From Amycolatopsis pretoriensis (lineage in GTDB: Bacteria; Actinomycetota; Actinomycetes; Mycobacteriales; Pseudonocardiaceae): a stretch of 64,000 nt of DNA. The translations under genes and the position numbers were made by a program. Positions 8,726-17,085 of this stretch are shown here, piece after piece. Under the pieces are notes generated by a model. That model had not been told where the DNA came from. It worked only from the letters and a program-made list of their open reading frames with translations, and ran no database searches. Where the stretch lies: positions 682,001-746,000 of the forward strand of contig NZ_FNUJ01000004.1 of assembly GCF_900107925.1 (NCBI RefSeq). Direction: 5' to 3'. Numbering within the stretch: position 1 is the stretch's first letter; every line of letters starts with the position of its first letter.

Positions 8726-9217
8726 CTACTTGACCTCGGAAAGCTTCCCGGTCTTCACGTCGTAGACGAACCCGCGGACGTTGTCGGTGTGCGGCAGGTA
8801 CGCGCTCCGCCGCACCCGCTCGACCGACGTCCGGACGCTGTTCTCGACGTTGCGGAACGCCTCGACCGCCCACGTCGGGCGCAGGCCGGTGGCCTCTTCG
8901 AGCTCGTCCTTGAAGTCGTCCTCGGTGACCGTCGACAGACCGCACTCCGTGTGCTGGACGACCAGCACCTCACGCGTGCCCAGCTTGCGCTGCGAAAGCG
9001 CCAGCGAGCGGATCATGTCGTCGGTGACCACGCCGCCCGCGTTGCGGAGGACGTGCGACTCACCCTGCAGGAGGCCGAACAGCTCGAACACCCGGATGCG
9101 GGCGTCCATGCAGGTCAGGATGGCCACCTGGAGCGACGGCTTGGGGGACGACCGGTCGCCGGGCGTCACCTCGCCGAGTTCCTGGTTGCGCTTGAGCAGA
9201 ACGTCGATCGAGGTCAT
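8726..9217 (-). CDS. Beta-class carbonic anhydrase
   Basis: A 163-residue carbonic anhydrase, converting CO2 and water to bicarbonate in the cytoplasm. Zinc ligands are seen as Cys and Asp in CMDARIRV (about 36-38) and as His and Cys in QHTECGLS (about 88-92). It corresponds in type and context to the small mycobacterial enzyme CanB (Rv3588c), which also lies beside mutY. It is first in a three-gene operon with the glycosyltransferase and mutY. Confidence 0.92.
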   Translation of the reverse strand: MTSIDVLLKRNQELGEVTPGDRSSPKPSLQVAILTCMDARIRVFELFGLLQGESHVLRNAGGVVTDDMIRSLALSQRKLGTREVLVVQHTECGLSTVTEDDFKDELEEATGLRPTWAVEAFRNVENSVRTSVERVRRSAYLPHTDNVRGFVYDVKTGKLSEVK

Positions 9218-9316
9218 CGGTCACCTTCCGGCCAGTGGCCCCGCGGCGCGGGCGTGCCACTCCATTTGACCCGGTGAGTACCCCGCTGGGCAATGCAAAA
9301 CGAGCTATGTCACGGG

Positions 9317-10417
9317 TCAGCCCCCGAACCAGGGCTCCTCGACCGTCCTGGGGGGTGCCGACGTGCGGCCGACGCGCAGCTCGGTCGGCAGCGTGATCAC
9401 CTTCGGCGCGCTGCGCTCGGCCGAGCCGAGCAGCAGCCGGCCCGCCATCTTGCCCTTCTCGAGCACCGGCTGGTGGACCGTGGTGAGCCCGATCCGCTCG
9501 GCTTCGGCGATGCCGTCGAAGCCGGTGACGGTCAGGTCCTGCGGCACCCGCAGCCCGCGCCGCTCGGCCTCGGCCATGGCGCCGAGCGCGAGGATGTCCG
9601 AGGTGCAGATCACGGCCGTGATCTGCGGGTACGCGTCCAGCAGCTGACGCGCGGCGGACGCGCCGTCGTCCACCGTGTGGTCGAAGCGCTCGACCACGGG
9701 GACGCCCGCCCAGTCGACGCCGGCCGCCGAGAACGCCACGGCGAGCGCTTCCAGCCGGGTGCGCTGGACGTGGAAGTGCGCGCCGCTCTGGCGCGTGGCC
9801 GTGACGAAGTCGTCGTTGCGTTCGCGGGCCAGGCGCATGCAGATGACGCCGACCTGCCGGTGCCCCAGCGCCACGAGGTGCTCGGCGATCTTGCCGACCG
9901 CCGCCGCGTCGTCCGGGCCGACGCGGTCGATGCCCTCGAGGCTCGGCTGGTCGATGATCACCGTCGGGACCGGGCGTTCCAGTACCGCCGCCAAGTGCGG
10001 GTCGTCGTCCGGGACGGAGTAGACGACGAACCCGTCGACACCGGCCCGGTGCACCGCGGCGACGTCTTCACGGCCGGGGCTGGCGGGCACCAGGTGCAGG
10101 CCGACGCCGGCGTCTTCGCAGGCCAGCGCCAGTCCTTCGAGGACGCCGACGGCCGCGGGGTCGCGGAAGGCGTAGGAGAGGTTCTCGGTGAGCAGCAGCC
10201 CGACCGCGCCCGCCTTGCGCGTGCGCAGCGAGCGGGCGACCGGGTCCGGGCCGGGGTAGCCGAGCCGCCGCGCGGTCTCGAGAACCCGGCGGCGCAGTTC
10301 CGGGGACAGCTGGTCCGGCCGGTTGTAGGCGTTGGACACCGTGGTCCTGGACACACCGAGCTCCGCCGCGAGCGACGCCAGCGTCGCCTGCCTCCGGGTG
10401 CGAATAGGACGTCCCAT
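9317..10417 (-). CDS. LacI-family transcriptional regulator
   Basis: A 366-residue repressor-type protein. Starting at the ATG at 10417, the N-terminal LacI helix-turn-helix reads TLASLAAELGVSRTTVSNAYNR, with the hinge near LGYPGPDP, then a periplasmic-binding-protein-like sensor domain (ICTSDILALGAMAEAERRG, VTGFDGIAEAE). The longer in-frame extension to 10501 is not LacI-like and was dropped. The gene is divergent from the zinc transporter, 177 bases apart, but no functional link is evident. Ligand unknown, probably a sugar or nucleoside. Confidence 0.9.
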   Translation of the reverse strand: MGRPIRTRRQATLASLAAELGVSRTTVSNAYNRPDQLSPELRRRVLETARRLGYPGPDPVARSLRTRKAGAVGLLLTENLSYAFRDPAAVGVLEGLALACEDAGVGLHLVPASPGREDVAAVHRAGVDGFVVYSVPDDDPHLAAVLERPVPTVIIDQPSLEGIDRVGPDDAAAVGKIAEHLVALGHRQVGVICMRLARERNDDFVTATRQSGAHFHVQRTRLEALAVAFSAAGVDWAGVPVVERFDHTVDDGASAARQLLDAYPQITAVICTSDILALGAMAEAERRGLRVPQDLTVTGFDGIAEAERIGLTTVHQPVLEKGKMAGRLLLGSAERSAPKVITLPTELRVGRTSAPPRTVEEPWFGG

Positions 10418-10556
10418 CAGCAAACCGTAACGGTTCAGATCACTTTCTTGAAGAGACACCCCGGGTGGTCGATGTCTCGATCCGCATGCACGCATTCGCA
10501 TACACCAAAACGTGATCGGATGGCCAGGATGTCATCCGGATGGGGTAAGGTGAATC

Positions 10557-10577
10557 TGACAACGGTTTCCATTAGCG
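10557..10577 (+). promoter_or_regulatory. Candidate Zur operator
   Basis: The sequence TGACAACGGTTTCCATTAGCG lies 17 bases upstream of the zinc-transporter start. Its core resembles the AATGATTTTCATTA core of actinobacterial Zur boxes at 11 of 14 positions. Repression by the zinc regulator Zur would fit the downstream genes. The match was made by eye. Confidence 0.5.
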
Positions 10578-10594
10578 TCTTCAGGAGTCACCGA

Positions 10595-11500
10595 ATGAGT
10601 TCCCGTCGCACCAGGAGCGTGCTCGCCGCCGCTTCGGCCCTGTCCTTGTTCGCCCTGGCCGCGTGCTCCGGTGGGACCTCCGACGGCGGCGGGCAGTCCG
10701 GCGGCTCGGACAAGGTCAAGGTCGTCGCTTCGACGGACGTCTGGGGCAGCGTCGTCAGCGCCGTCGGCGGGGACAAGGTCGAGGTCAAGGCGATCATCCA
10801 CGACCCGTCGGCCGACCCGCACTCCTACGAAACGACCGCCGACGACGCCCTCGCGGCGAAGGACGCGAAGCTGCTGCTGTCCAACGGCGGCGGCTACGAC
10901 GAGTTCTTCGACAAGCTCACCGCGCAGGCCGGGGACGCGAAGAAGCTCGTCGCCTACGACATCGCCGCGACCGGCGACGAGAACGAGCACGTCTGGTACG
11001 ACCTGCCGGGCGTCGACAAGGTCGCCGACCAGGTCGCCGCGCAGCTCGGCGAGCTGCAGCCCGCGTCGAAGCAGGCCTTCACCGACAACGCGACCGCGTT
11101 CAAGGCGAAGGTCGACGCGCTCGAGAAGCGCCTCGGCGAGCTCGGCACGACCCACCCGGGCGCGAAGGTCGTCGTCACCGAGCCGGTCGCGCACTACCTG
11201 CTCCAGAGCGCGAAGCTGACCGACGCGACGCCGAAGGCGTTCTCCGACGCCGTAGAGAACGACACCGACGTCCCGGCGGGCGCGGTGAACGAGTACAAGC
11301 AGCTCATCGCCACCAAGCAGGTCAAGGCGCTGATCAACAACGCGCAGACGGTGACCCCGCTGACCCAGGACGTCGTCGGGCAGGCGAAGGCCGCCGGGAT
11401 CGGCGTCGTCGACGTGACCGAGACGCTGCCGCAGGGTGTGACCGACTACATTGGCTGGATGACCGGGGAAGTAGACGCGCTGGCAGGAGCGTTGAAGTAG
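10595..11500 (+). CDS. Zinc/manganese ABC transporter substrate-binding lipoprotein
   Basis: A 301-residue cluster A-I metal-binding protein (ZnuA/TroA family). The lipobox LAACSGG places the lipidated Cys at 24. Metal-ligand candidates are His in DPSADPHSYE, His in ENEHVWYD, His in VTEPVAHYLL, and the acidic residues near the C-terminus. A longer frame exists upstream, but the ATG at 10595 has CAGGAG seven bases before it and starts directly with the signal peptide. First gene of a three-gene operon whose other members follow with 2- and 3-base gaps. Confidence 0.92.
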   Translation: MSSRRTRSVLAAASALSLFALAACSGGTSDGGGQSGGSDKVKVVASTDVWGSVVSAVGGDKVEVKAIIHDPSADPHSYETTADDALAAKDAKLLLSNGGGYDEFFDKLTAQAGDAKKLVAYDIAATGDENEHVWYDLPGVDKVADQVAAQLGELQPASKQAFTDNATAFKAKVDALEKRLGELGTTHPGAKVVVTEPVAHYLLQSAKLTDATPKAFSDAVENDTDVPAGAVNEYKQLIATKQVKALINNAQTVTPLTQDVVGQAKAAGIGVVDVTETLPQGVTDYIGWMTGEVDALAGALK

Positions 11501-11502
11501 GC

Positions 11503-12348
11503 ATGGCTCCTGTCTCTGACGACGTACGCCCCGCGGTCCGGGTCCGCGGGGCGGGCCTCGCGTTCGGACCCCGGACCCTCTGGTCGGGGCTGGACCTCGT
11601 CGTCGAGCCGGGGGAGTTCCTCGCCGTGCTCGGCCCGAACGGCTCCGGCAAAAGCAGCCTGCTGAAGGCGCTGCTCGGCATGCAGGGCCTCTCGGCCGGC
11701 TCGGTCGAGATCGCCGGCGGCCGCCCGGGCGGCGCGAACCGCAAGGTCGGCTACATCCCGCAGCAGCGCGCGATCGACGAGTCGCTGACGCTGCGCGGCG
11801 TCGACCTGGTCGGGCTGGGTCTCGACGGGCACCGCTGGGGGCCGGGACTGTTCGGCATGGCGGCCCGGCGCCGGCTCGTCGCCGGAGCGATCGACGCGGT
11901 GGGCGCGACGCGGTACGCGAAGCAGCCGGTCGGGCGCCTGTCCGGCGGCGAGCAGCAGCGGCTGCGGGTGGCGCAGGCCCTGGTCGGCGACCCCGAGGTG
12001 CTGCTCTGCGACGAGCCGCTGCTGTCCCTGGACCTCGCGCACCAGCGCGCGATCAGCGAGCTGATCGACCGGCGAAGGCGGGTCTCGGGCACCGCGGTGC
12101 TGTTCGTGACGCACGAGATCAACCCGGTGCTGCCGTTCGTCGACCGGGTGTTGTACCTGGTCAACGGCTCGTTCCGGATCGGCAAGCCGGACGAGGTCAT
12201 GACCACCGAGACGCTGTCGGAGCTGTACGGCACCCGCGTCGAGGTCCTCAAGGTGGGCGGGCAGATCCACATCGCGGGCGCGCAGAGCGCGTTGTGCGAG
12301 GAGGAGCCGCACCACCACGAACACGACGTCGAAGAGCAAGTGGGCTGA
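11503..12348 (+). CDS. Zinc/manganese ABC transporter ATP-binding protein
   Basis: A 281-residue ATPase with Walker A (GPNGSGKS), Q-loop (YIPQQRAI), signature (LSGGEQQR), Walker B (VLLCDEPLLSLD) and switch His (VTHEINP). The C-terminus ends in a His/Glu-rich tail (EEEPHHHEHDVEEQ) that could bind metal and sense or buffer zinc; this is an inference. It lies between the binding-protein and permease genes and pairs with them. Confidence 0.93.
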   Translation: MAPVSDDVRPAVRVRGAGLAFGPRTLWSGLDLVVEPGEFLAVLGPNGSGKSSLLKALLGMQGLSAGSVEIAGGRPGGANRKVGYIPQQRAIDESLTLRGVDLVGLGLDGHRWGPGLFGMAARRRLVAGAIDAVGATRYAKQPVGRLSGGEQQRLRVAQALVGDPEVLLCDEPLLSLDLAHQRAISELIDRRRRVSGTAVLFVTHEINPVLPFVDRVLYLVNGSFRIGKPDEVMTTETLSELYGTRVEVLKVGGQIHIAGAQSALCEEEPHHHEHDVEEQVG

Positions 12349-12351
12349 GTC

Positions 12352-13227
12352 TTGGATCTGTTCGACTTCGGCAAGACGTGGGAGCTGATCACCGAGCTGG
12401 ACGGCGTCCAGACGGCGCTCCTGGCGGCGGCGATCCTCGGTTTGGTGGCGGGGGTGCTGGGCCCGCTGATCGTGATGCGGCGGATGTCGTTCGCGGTGCA
12501 CGGGACGTCCGAGCTGGCGTTCACGGGCGGCGCGGCGGCCCTGTTGCTGGGGATCGGCGTCGAGTACGGGGCGTTGATCGGCGCGGTGGTGGCGGCGCTG
12601 CTGCTGGGGATCCTCGGCGCGCGTGACGCGGACCGCGACTCCGTGATCGGCGTGATCCTGTCGTTCGGGCTCGGGATGGGCGTGCTGTTCCTGTCGTTCT
12701 ACAAAGGACGGTCCGGGAACAAGTTCGGGATTCTGACCGGCCAGATCATCACGATCGATTCGACGAACCTGACGTTGTTCGTGGTGTCGTCGGTGGTGGT
12801 CTTGGCGGTCCTGGCGTTGGTGTACCGGCCGTTGCTGTTCGCTTCGGTGGACCGGAACGTGGCCGTGGCGCGCGGGGTGCCGGTGAAGACGCTGACGGTG
12901 GTGTTCGCGCTGCTGGTGGGGGTTTCGACGGCGTTGAGCGTGAAGGTCGTCGGGTCGCTGCTGGTGGTCGCTTTGATGGTGACGCCGGCCGCGGCGGCCG
13001 CTCGCGTGACGGCTTCGCCGTGGAAGGCGACGGTGCTGTCGGTGGTGTTCGCGGAGGTTTCGGCGATCGGCGGGATCGTGCTGTCGCTGGCGCCCGGCTT
13101 GCCGGTGAGCGCCTTCGTGACGGCGATTTCGTTCTTGATCTACGTGGTCTGCCGGGTGATCGCTTGGCAACGCGACCGCCGCACCCGAGTGAGCACGGTG
13201 GAACCCGCGCTCGTCGCGGCGGCTTGA
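12352..13227 (+). CDS. Zinc/manganese ABC transporter permease
   Basis: A 291-residue ABC-3 family integral membrane protein with about eight hydrophobic segments. It begins with TTG at 12352, three bases after the ATPase stop, and reads MDLFDFGKTWELI. Conserved family features include PLIVMRRMSFAVHG after the second segment and the SALSVKVVG-like loop. It should form the metal channel of the transporter. No other start codon nearby fits better. Confidence 0.9.
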   Translation: MDLFDFGKTWELITELDGVQTALLAAAILGLVAGVLGPLIVMRRMSFAVHGTSELAFTGGAAALLLGIGVEYGALIGAVVAALLLGILGARDADRDSVIGVILSFGLGMGVLFLSFYKGRSGNKFGILTGQIITIDSTNLTLFVVSSVVVLAVLALVYRPLLFASVDRNVAVARGVPVKTLTVVFALLVGVSTALSVKVVGSLLVVALMVTPAAAAARVTASPWKATVLSVVFAEVSAIGGIVLSLAPGLPVSAFVTAISFLIYVVCRVIAWQRDRRTRVSTVEPALVAAA

Positions 13228-13228
13228 G

Positions 13229-13254
13229 GCGGCACTTTCACGTGAAAGTGCCGC
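13229..13254. terminator. Perfect 26-bp palindrome between convergent genes
   Basis: A self-complementary 26-base sequence centred on TTTCACGTGAAA fills the gap between the permease stop and the DUF445 stop. It should act as a bidirectional terminator. It lacks a U-tract. It may also be a member of a dispersed palindromic element family, since two other near-perfect hairpins lie between genes in this window. Confidence 0.65.
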
Positions 13255-13255
13255 T

Positions 13256-14464
13256 TTAGCCGAGCATCAGCAGGACCTGCAGCTCCCCGACCACGAACCC
13301 GATCACCCCGCCGACCGCGATCAGCTTCCATTCGTCCTGGCGGAACGCCGGCCGCAGCAGCCCCTCGAACTCCAACGGCGTCAACGCCAGCATCCGCTGC
13401 TCGATCATCTTCGCGACGTCCATCGCCTCGGTCAGGTACCCCTCGGCGTACCGGGCCGTGGAAGGCAGCTGCTCCAGCGCCTTCAACGCCGCCGCGTGCT
13501 TCATTTCGCGAAGCCGCGTGCCGCCCAGCGTGCGGGACAACGGCAGCTGGGCGTCCACCGCCGACGACACCATCTGCTCCACCAACGCCGCCAGCCGGTC
13601 GGCGCGCGGGCCGCGCAGCACCGCGTCCAGCAGGTTCTGGACCGTCAGCACCTCGTTGGCGATCAGCTCGCCGTACTGCCGCGCGACCTCCGCGCGCCGG
13701 CGCTGGAACTTGCCCTGGAAGATCACCCGGCCGACGCGGACCGGCTCGCGCGGGACGAAGATCAGCTTGATCGCCAGCCAGTCCGTGCACAGCCCGATCA
13801 CGCCGCCGAACGCCGGCAGGATCCACGGCTCGCGCGTGAACGCCCAGACGATCGTCTGGATCAGGCCGAGCCCGAAGCCGAAGTAGATGCCCATCCGCGC
13901 GATGAACGCCATCTCCGGGCGGGACGTCTCGCGGATCAGCCGCACGAGCAGGGCGCGATCGCGCGTGAGCCGCTGGACCGTCATGTGCTGGACGTCGAGG
14001 ACCTCGTCGAGGTTCTCGCGGACGTCGTCGAGGAACTCCCGCACCAGCCGCGGTGCCGACGCCTGGACCTGCTTGATCAGCATTTCCTGGGCCAGCGTCG
14101 GCATGACCTCCCACAGCCGCGGGTGGTGCTCGGCGAGCACTTCGCGCGCGATGTGGTCGACCGCGCGCAGCAGCGGCTGCTCCAGCTCGCTGGTGATGAT
14201 CACCGGGTCGATCCGGCCGAAGACCTCGCGCAGGTCGAGCAGGTTGGCCGTCAGCAGCTCGGTCGCGACCGCCGCCATCCGCCCGCCGTGCTTCGGGACG
14301 ACGCCCTGCCAGCCCAGCAGCGGCGGGATTCCGACGAAGTCCAGCGGCCGGAACATCATCTCGATCGCGACGCGCTTGGTGACGTACCCGATCAGCGCCG
14401 CGATGAACGGCATCGCCGCGTACAGCGGCCAGTGCAGGGCGAGGTCGTGCAGGACAGCGTCCAC
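13256..14464 (-). CDS. DUF445 membrane protein, copy 1
   Basis: A 402-residue DUF445-family protein with an N-terminal membrane segment (PLYAAMPFIAALIGYVTKRVAIEMMFRPL), a long helical body, internal hydrophobic segments near 185-225, and a C-terminal membrane anchor (KLIAVGGVIGFVVGELQVLLML). Starts with GTG preceded by GAGGAGG. It is the last and most diverged of three tandem paralogues. Function of the family is unknown; the cell-envelope location is inferred from the anchors at both ends. Confidence 0.85.
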   Translation of the reverse strand: MDAVLHDLALHWPLYAAMPFIAALIGYVTKRVAIEMMFRPLDFVGIPPLLGWQGVVPKHGGRMAAVATELLTANLLDLREVFGRIDPVIITSELEQPLLRAVDHIAREVLAEHHPRLWEVMPTLAQEMLIKQVQASAPRLVREFLDDVRENLDEVLDVQHMTVQRLTRDRALLVRLIRETSRPEMAFIARMGIYFGFGLGLIQTIVWAFTREPWILPAFGGVIGLCTDWLAIKLIFVPREPVRVGRVIFQGKFQRRRAEVARQYGELIANEVLTVQNLLDAVLRGPRADRLAALVEQMVSSAVDAQLPLSRTLGGTRLREMKHAAALKALEQLPSTARYAEGYLTEAMDVAKMIEQRMLALTPLEFEGLLRPAFRQDEWKLIAVGGVIGFVVGELQVLLMLG

Positions 14465-14500
14465 CCCGACCTCCTCATCCCGAGAACGGAACCGTACCGG

Positions 14501-15712
14501 CTACCCGAGCAGGGCGAGCACCTGCAACTCGCCGACGAGCCCGCCGATCACCGCGCCGACGGCGATCAGCTTCCACTCGTCCTGCCGGAACGCCGGGCGC
14601 AGCAGCTGCTCGAACTCCAGCGCGCTCAGCTTCTTCATCCGGTCGACGATCGTGTTGCGCACGTCGAGCGCGTTGATCGCGTAGTTCTCGGCGTAGCGGA
14701 TCGTCTCCGGGACGCGCTCCGCGGCCTTCGCCGCCGCCGTCTGCTTCATCTCCTGGAACTTCTTCGTCCCGACGGCGATGGCGACGAACGGCTTGACGAC
14801 GCTGGCCTGCGCGTCGATCGTCTTCTGCACCTCGCGGGTGATCATCGCGAACAGCTTGTCCGACTTCGGCCCGCGCAGCACCGCTTCCAGCAGGTTGGGA
14901 ATGGTGATGATCTCGCGCGCGATCATGTCGCCGTAGTCGGCGGCGACCTGGTCGCGGCGCTTCTGGAAGATGCCCTGCCAGGTGTAGAGCCCGAAGAACC
15001 GGCGCGGCTCGCGCGGCAGGAAGATCATCTTCAGGGCCAGCCAGTCGGTGAGCCAGCCGATGCCGAGACCGAACAGCGGCAGCACGATCGGCGACTTCGT
15101 CAACGCCCACACCACCAGCTGGACGCAGCCGAGGATGAACCCGAACCAGACGCCCGAGCGCGCGATGAACCGCATCTCGGGCCGCGAGATGTCGCGGATC
15201 AGCCGGTTGAGCAGCGCTTTGTCGCGGACGAGGTTCGTCACGACCATGTGCTGCAGGTCGAGGACGTCTTCGATGTTGCCGGCGATCTCGCGCATGATCT
15301 TCGTGATCGCCTTCGGCGCCTCGGCCTGCACGCGCTTGAGCAGCAGCTGCTGGGCGCCGTTCGGCAGCACTTCCCACAGCCGCGGCTGGTAGGTCTCCAT
15401 CACTTCGCGCGTGACGTCTTCGACGACCCGCAGCAGCGGCTGCTCGATCTCCTTCGCGACCTGCGCCGGGTCGAGCCGGGCGAAGATCTCCTTCGGGTCG
15501 ACGAGGTTGGTCGTCAGCATCTCGGTGGCCGTCGCCGCCATGCGCTCGGCGTTCGCCGGCAGCACGCCCTGCCAGCCGAGGAACGGCTTGACGCCGGTGA
15601 ACTCGAGCGGCCGGAACATCATCTCGATGGCGACGCGCTTGGTGACGTAACCGATCAGCGCCGCGACGAACGGCATGGTGACGTACACCTGCCAGTGCGA
15701 GCTGAAGTCCAC
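14501..15712 (-). CDS. DUF445 membrane protein, copy 2
   Basis: A 403-residue paralogue of the flanking genes, with the same ends (VTKRVAIEMMFRPLEF near the N-terminus; RQDEWKLIAVGAVIGGLVGELQ near the C-terminus). It starts with GTG at 15712, 23 bases after the stop of the upstream copy and 36 bases before the next copy, so the three form one operon. Much closer to copy 3 than to copy 1, for example in the shared VMETYQPRLWE segment. Confidence 0.85.
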   Translation of the reverse strand: MDFSSHWQVYVTMPFVAALIGYVTKRVAIEMMFRPLEFTGVKPFLGWQGVLPANAERMAATATEMLTTNLVDPKEIFARLDPAQVAKEIEQPLLRVVEDVTREVMETYQPRLWEVLPNGAQQLLLKRVQAEAPKAITKIMREIAGNIEDVLDLQHMVVTNLVRDKALLNRLIRDISRPEMRFIARSGVWFGFILGCVQLVVWALTKSPIVLPLFGLGIGWLTDWLALKMIFLPREPRRFFGLYTWQGIFQKRRDQVAADYGDMIAREIITIPNLLEAVLRGPKSDKLFAMITREVQKTIDAQASVVKPFVAIAVGTKKFQEMKQTAAAKAAERVPETIRYAENYAINALDVRNTIVDRMKKLSALEFEQLLRPAFRQDEWKLIAVGAVIGGLVGELQVLALLG

Positions 15713-15735
15713 TCGCGCACGCTATCGGCACTTGA

Positions 15736-16956
15736 TCAGTGCAGCAGGAGCAGCACCTGGAGTTCACCCACCAGTCCGCCGATGACCGCGCCGACGGCGA
15801 TCAGCTTCCATTCGTCCTGTTTGAACGCCGGGCGCAGGATGCCTTCGAACTCCAGCGGGGTCAGCTGCCGCATCTTCTCGACGATCGTGTTGCGGACGTC
15901 GAGCGCGCCGGTGGCGTAGCTCTCGACGTGCTTCACCGTTTCGGGGAGGTACTCGATCACCTTGGCGGCGGCCGCGCGCTTCATCTCCTGGTACTGCCGG
16001 CCGCCGATGGTGAGGGCGACGACCGGCTTGGCCACGCTGACCTGCGCGTCGATCGTGCGCTGGACCTCGCGGGTGATGAGCGCGAACAGCTTGTCCGCGC
16101 GCGGGCCGGTGAGGATGGCTTCGAGAACGTTCCGGACGGTGAGGACCTCGTCGGCGATCAAGGCGCCGTAGTCCGCGGCGACCTCCTGACGGCGCTTCTG
16201 GAACATGCCCTGCCAGCGGAAGAAGCCGAACCCGCGGGGCTCGCGCGGGTAGAAGATCATCTTGAGGGCCAGCCAGTCCGTGACGAAGCCCGTGACGAAA
16301 CCGAAGATCGGCATGATCAGCGGCTGTTTCGTCAGCGCCCAGGCGACGAACTGGACGAGCCCGATCACGAACCCGAACCAGATGCCCGAGCGCGCGATGA
16401 ACTTGAACTCGGGCGCGGCGACCTCGCGGATCAGCCGGCAGGTCAGCGACTTGTCGCGGACCATGGCGCCGATGAGCATGTCGTTGACGTCGAGGACGTC
16501 GTCGATGTTGGTCGAGACCTCCCGCATGAGCCGCTTGACGACCTGCGGCGCCTGCGCGCGGACCTGGTCGACGAGCAGCCGTTGCGCGCGCGAGGGCAGC
16601 ATTTCCCAGAGCCGGGGCTGGTAGGTCTCCATGACTTCGCGCGTGACGTCCTCGACGGCCTTGAGCAGGGGCGCTTCGAGCTCTTTGACCATTTCCTCCG
16701 GGTCGAGGCGGCTGAAGATCTCCTGCGGGTCGACGAGGTTGTGGGTCAGCAGATCGACGGCGGTCGTGGCCATCCGCCGCGCGTTGGCCGGGATGACGCC
16801 CTGCCAGCCGAAGAACGGCTTGGCGCCCTTGAACTCCAGCGGCCGGAACATCATCTCGATGGCGACGCGCTTGGTGAGGTAGCCGATGAGGGCGGCGATG
16901 AGCGGCATGGTGGCGTAGACGTGCCAGTGCGCGGCGATGTCAGCGAGTATGTCCAC
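15736..16956 (-). CDS. DUF445 membrane protein, copy 3 (operon head)
   Basis: A 406-residue DUF445 protein, first of the three-gene operon. I chose the GTG at 16956 because GAGGAGG lies seven bases upstream and it aligns with the starts of the other copies; an earlier in-frame start at 16989 has no such site. The membrane segments and conserved FGWQGVIPANARRM block match copy 2. Function unknown. Confidence 0.85.
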   Translation of the reverse strand: MDILADIAAHWHVYATMPLIAALIGYLTKRVAIEMMFRPLEFKGAKPFFGWQGVIPANARRMATTAVDLLTHNLVDPQEIFSRLDPEEMVKELEAPLLKAVEDVTREVMETYQPRLWEMLPSRAQRLLVDQVRAQAPQVVKRLMREVSTNIDDVLDVNDMLIGAMVRDKSLTCRLIREVAAPEFKFIARSGIWFGFVIGLVQFVAWALTKQPLIMPIFGFVTGFVTDWLALKMIFYPREPRGFGFFRWQGMFQKRRQEVAADYGALIADEVLTVRNVLEAILTGPRADKLFALITREVQRTIDAQVSVAKPVVALTIGGRQYQEMKRAAAAKVIEYLPETVKHVESYATGALDVRNTIVEKMRQLTPLEFEGILRPAFKQDEWKLIAVGAVIGGLVGELQVLLLLH

Positions 16957-17085
16957 AGTGGCCTCCTCGCTTTGACCGCTGGTCAACACCGGTCAGGATG
17001 CCATGCGTCACCGGGGGTTCCAATATCCGTGATGCATCCGTTTGGCGGTACGTGCGGACAGGCCCCAGCTCATTAAGGTGGCGCG

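Noticed and set aside
11446..13170. 574-residue minus-strand ORF opposite the zinc permease
   Set aside because: His/Arg/Gln-rich low-complexity translation opposite two conserved transporter genes; shadow.
10595..13227. ABC operon as manganese-specific
   Set aside because: Sequence motifs cannot separate Zn from Mn, but the Zur-like site and the His-rich tail favour zinc.
13496..15919. 807-residue plus-strand ORF opposite the DUF445 genes
   Set aside because: Repetitive Asp/Arg/Leu translation caused by the codon pattern of the DUF445 paralogues on the other strand; the repeats mirror the paralogy.
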